A stretch of 7,226 bases of DNA from Bacteroidota bacterium (GTDB lineage: Bacteria; Bacteroidota; Bacteroidia; Sphingobacteriales; Sphingobacteriaceae): the NCBI GenBank assembly GCA_025355225.1, contig JANYAB010000116.1:1-7226 (forward strand). Direction: 5' to 3'. The position numbers and the translations under genes are program-made. The notes below the pieces were generated by a model. The model was not told the DNA's origin. It did not search any database and was given only the letters and a program-made list of their open reading frames with translations. This document shows positions 5,834-7,226 of this stretch, in pieces. How positions within the stretch are numbered: the first letter of the stretch is position 1; each line of letters opens with the position of its first letter.

Positions 5834-7226
5834 ATGAACCGTTTTAGTTTATCATTTAAATTATTCACCGCTTTGCTGCTGTCCTTGCCTCTAATGGGAC
5901 GTGCCATTGATACCAGAGATACCCGGATGCTATCGCAGCCTGCTATAAACGGGGGCCGCATCGCTTTTATTTATGCGGAAGACCTGTGGGTTGCAAATAG
6001 CGACGGCTCGCAGCCGCGCAGGCTTACAGTTGATGAGGGGATTGAATCGAATCCGGTCTTTTCGCCTGATGGAAAGTTGATCGCCTTTAGCGCACAGTAT
6101 GATGGTAATACGGATGTTTTCGTTATCCCTACGGAAGGGGGCATCCCGAAAAGGCTTACCTGGCATCCCGCTGCCGATATAGTGAGGGGATTTACGCCTG
6201 ATGGTAAATCGGTACTATTTGTTTCGCAAAGAACAGTTTTTACCAACCGGTATGCACAGTTATTTACGGTGCCGGTTACAGGTGGGAATGAAACCAGGCT
6301 GGATATCCCCAATGCGTATCACGCAACCTATTCGCCCGATGGTAAATGGATGGCTTATACGCCTTTGAATGAGCCATTTAAACAATGGAAGCATTACCGG
6401 GGCGGAATGATCTCCAATATTATGCTTTTTTCATTTGCAGATAAATCTGTGGTAAAACTACTACAGCCTGATGGCGGCTGCAATGATACACAGCCGATCT
6501 GGATGGCTGGCAAAATATATTTCAGGAGCGACAGGAATGGAGAGTTTAATTTATTTAGTTATGACATTTCATCCAAAGAAATTAAACAGCTGACGGATTA
6601 TAAAGATTTCCCCATATTGAGCGCTACCGGTGGCGATGGAAAGATAGTATTTGAACAGGCTGGTTACCTTAATATTTTTGATCCTGCAGCAGGATCGGCA
6701 AAGAAGTTAACTATAGGCATAGCTGCTGATCTGCTCGAATTACGGCCGCGTTTTGTAAAAGGTGGTAACTATATCCGTTGGGCCGATATTTCGCCTTCTG
6801 GTTCCAGGGTTGTGTTTGATTTTCGGGGCGATATTATAACCGCGCCTGCGGAAAAAGGAGATTACCGCAACATAACCCAAACAACCGGTGTACACGAGAA
6901 ATTTCCGGCTTGGTCCCCCGATGGTAAGTCTATCGCTTATTTTTCTGATGCTTCGGGCGAGTACCGGTTATACATTAAGACACAGGATGGCAGGGGCGAA
7001 CCTAAAGTATTTACTTTAAATGGATCAGGCTTCTATGCTTATCCTAAATGGTCGCCCGATAGTAAAATGATCAATTTTGTTGATAACAGCAGAAGTTTGT
7101 ACCTATTGGATGTTGCTTCAGGTGCTATCACAAAGATAGATGCTGACGATATTTATACACCGGGCGCCTTCCGTGATATATCAGGAAATTGGTCGGCAGA
7201 TAGTAAATGGGTTGCCTATGCTAAAG
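5834..7226 (+). CDS. Secreted tricorn-type S41 peptidase family protein, N-terminal beta-propeller part (3' end outside window)
   Basis: This ORF of 464 codons is still open at the right edge. It starts at ATG 5834 with a Sec signal peptide: a short polar N-terminus with Lys9, a hydrophobic stretch FTALLLSLPLMG (11-22), and likely cleavage after GRA (24). The mature start, QPAINGGRIAFIYAEDLWVA (35-54), is characteristic of tricorn protease homologues. It is followed by TolB/WD40-like beta-propeller blades with the repeated SPDGK-x-(I/V/M)-(A/x)-(F/Y) motif at about 77, 120, 167, 359, 407 and 453, plus a diverged blade near 320. The segment YSPDGKWMAYTPLNEPFKQW...HYRGG (166-190) also fits this family. 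Full-length members run to about 1,000-1,100 residues, with a PDZ and an S41 serine-peptidase core that would lie outside the window, so catalytic residues cannot be checked. It probably acts in the periplasm on peptides. If the C-terminus lacks the S41 domain, a propeller-amidohydrolase or TolB-like protein is the alternative. No Shine-Dalgarno is present. Confidence 0.83.
   Translation, partial: MNRFSLSFKLFTALLLSLPLMGRAIDTRDTRMLSQPAINGGRIAFIYAEDLWVANSDGSQPRRLTVDEGIESNPVFSPDGKLIAFSAQYDGNTDVFVIPTEGGIPKRLTWHPAADIVRGFTPDGKSVLFVSQRTVFTNRYAQLFTVPVTGGNETRLDIPNAYHATYSPDGKWMAYTPLNEPFKQWKHYRGGMISNIMLFSFADKSVVKLLQPDGGCNDTQPIWMAGKIYFRSDRNGEFNLFSYDISSKEIKQLTDYKDFPILSATGGDGKIVFEQAGYLNIFDPAAGSAKKLTIGIAADLLELRPRFVKGGNYIRWADISPSGSRVVFDFRGDIITAPAEKGDYRNITQTTGVHEKFPAWSPDGKSIAYFSDASGEYRLYIKTQDGRGEPKVFTLNGSGFYAYPKWSPDSKMINFVDNSRSLYLLDVASGAITKIDADDIYTPGAFRDISGNWSADSKWVAYAK

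Noticed and set aside
5930..6312. Overlapping minus-strand open frames within the tricorn-like gene
   Set aside because: The plus strand carries a signal peptide and repeated SPDGK propeller motifs through this stretch. The minus-strand frames have no matching start context or known motifs.

Overview
The window reads as chromosomal DNA from a Bacteroidota bacterium, most likely Sphingobacteriaceae (Mucilaginibacter or Pedobacter type). The reasons are inferential. The phosphohexomutase, the group I cysteine desulfurase and the secreted tricorn-type protein all look like the forms familiar from that group. Most genes lack a Shine-Dalgarno sequence, and the one clear promoter element is the Bacteroidota -7 box TAnnTTTG. 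No rRNA, tRNA, CRISPR array, transposase or phage gene is visible.

Layout. The 5' end of a class I SAM-dependent methyltransferase gene lies on the minus strand at 1-211, cut by the window edge. Divergent from it, on the plus strand, are a GlmM/phosphomannomutase-type phosphohexomutase (probably starting at a TTG at 324, ending 1715) and a NifS/IscS-type cysteine desulfurase (1814-2950). The 98-base gap between these two is filled almost entirely by a perfect 25-bp inverted repeat with internal direct repeats. Next come an AAA_14/DUF4143 ATPase (3119-4306) preceded by a 14-bp palindrome, and a small, very hydrophilic protein of unknown function (4452-4769). A strong, probably two-way terminator separates the latter from a converging minus-strand VapBC-type toxin-antitoxin pair (antitoxin 5247-5459, PIN toxin 4840-5247, joined by a TAATG overlap). 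After about 370 bases without a gene, a secreted tricorn/TolB-type beta-propeller protein begins at 5834 and runs off the right edge.

How it fits together. The left part is housekeeping: amino-sugar or hexose phosphate metabolism for the cell envelope, and sulfur mobilisation for Fe-S clusters and thiolation. The middle (about 2951-5460) looks accessory: a solo ATPase, an orphan small protein and a toxin-antitoxin pair, AT-richer by eye than the flanking genes. The right part is an exported, probably periplasmic, peptidase-family protein. I do not see a clearly new multi-gene system. The best leads are the long inverted repeat at 1713-1808 and the palindrome directly before the ATPase gene.
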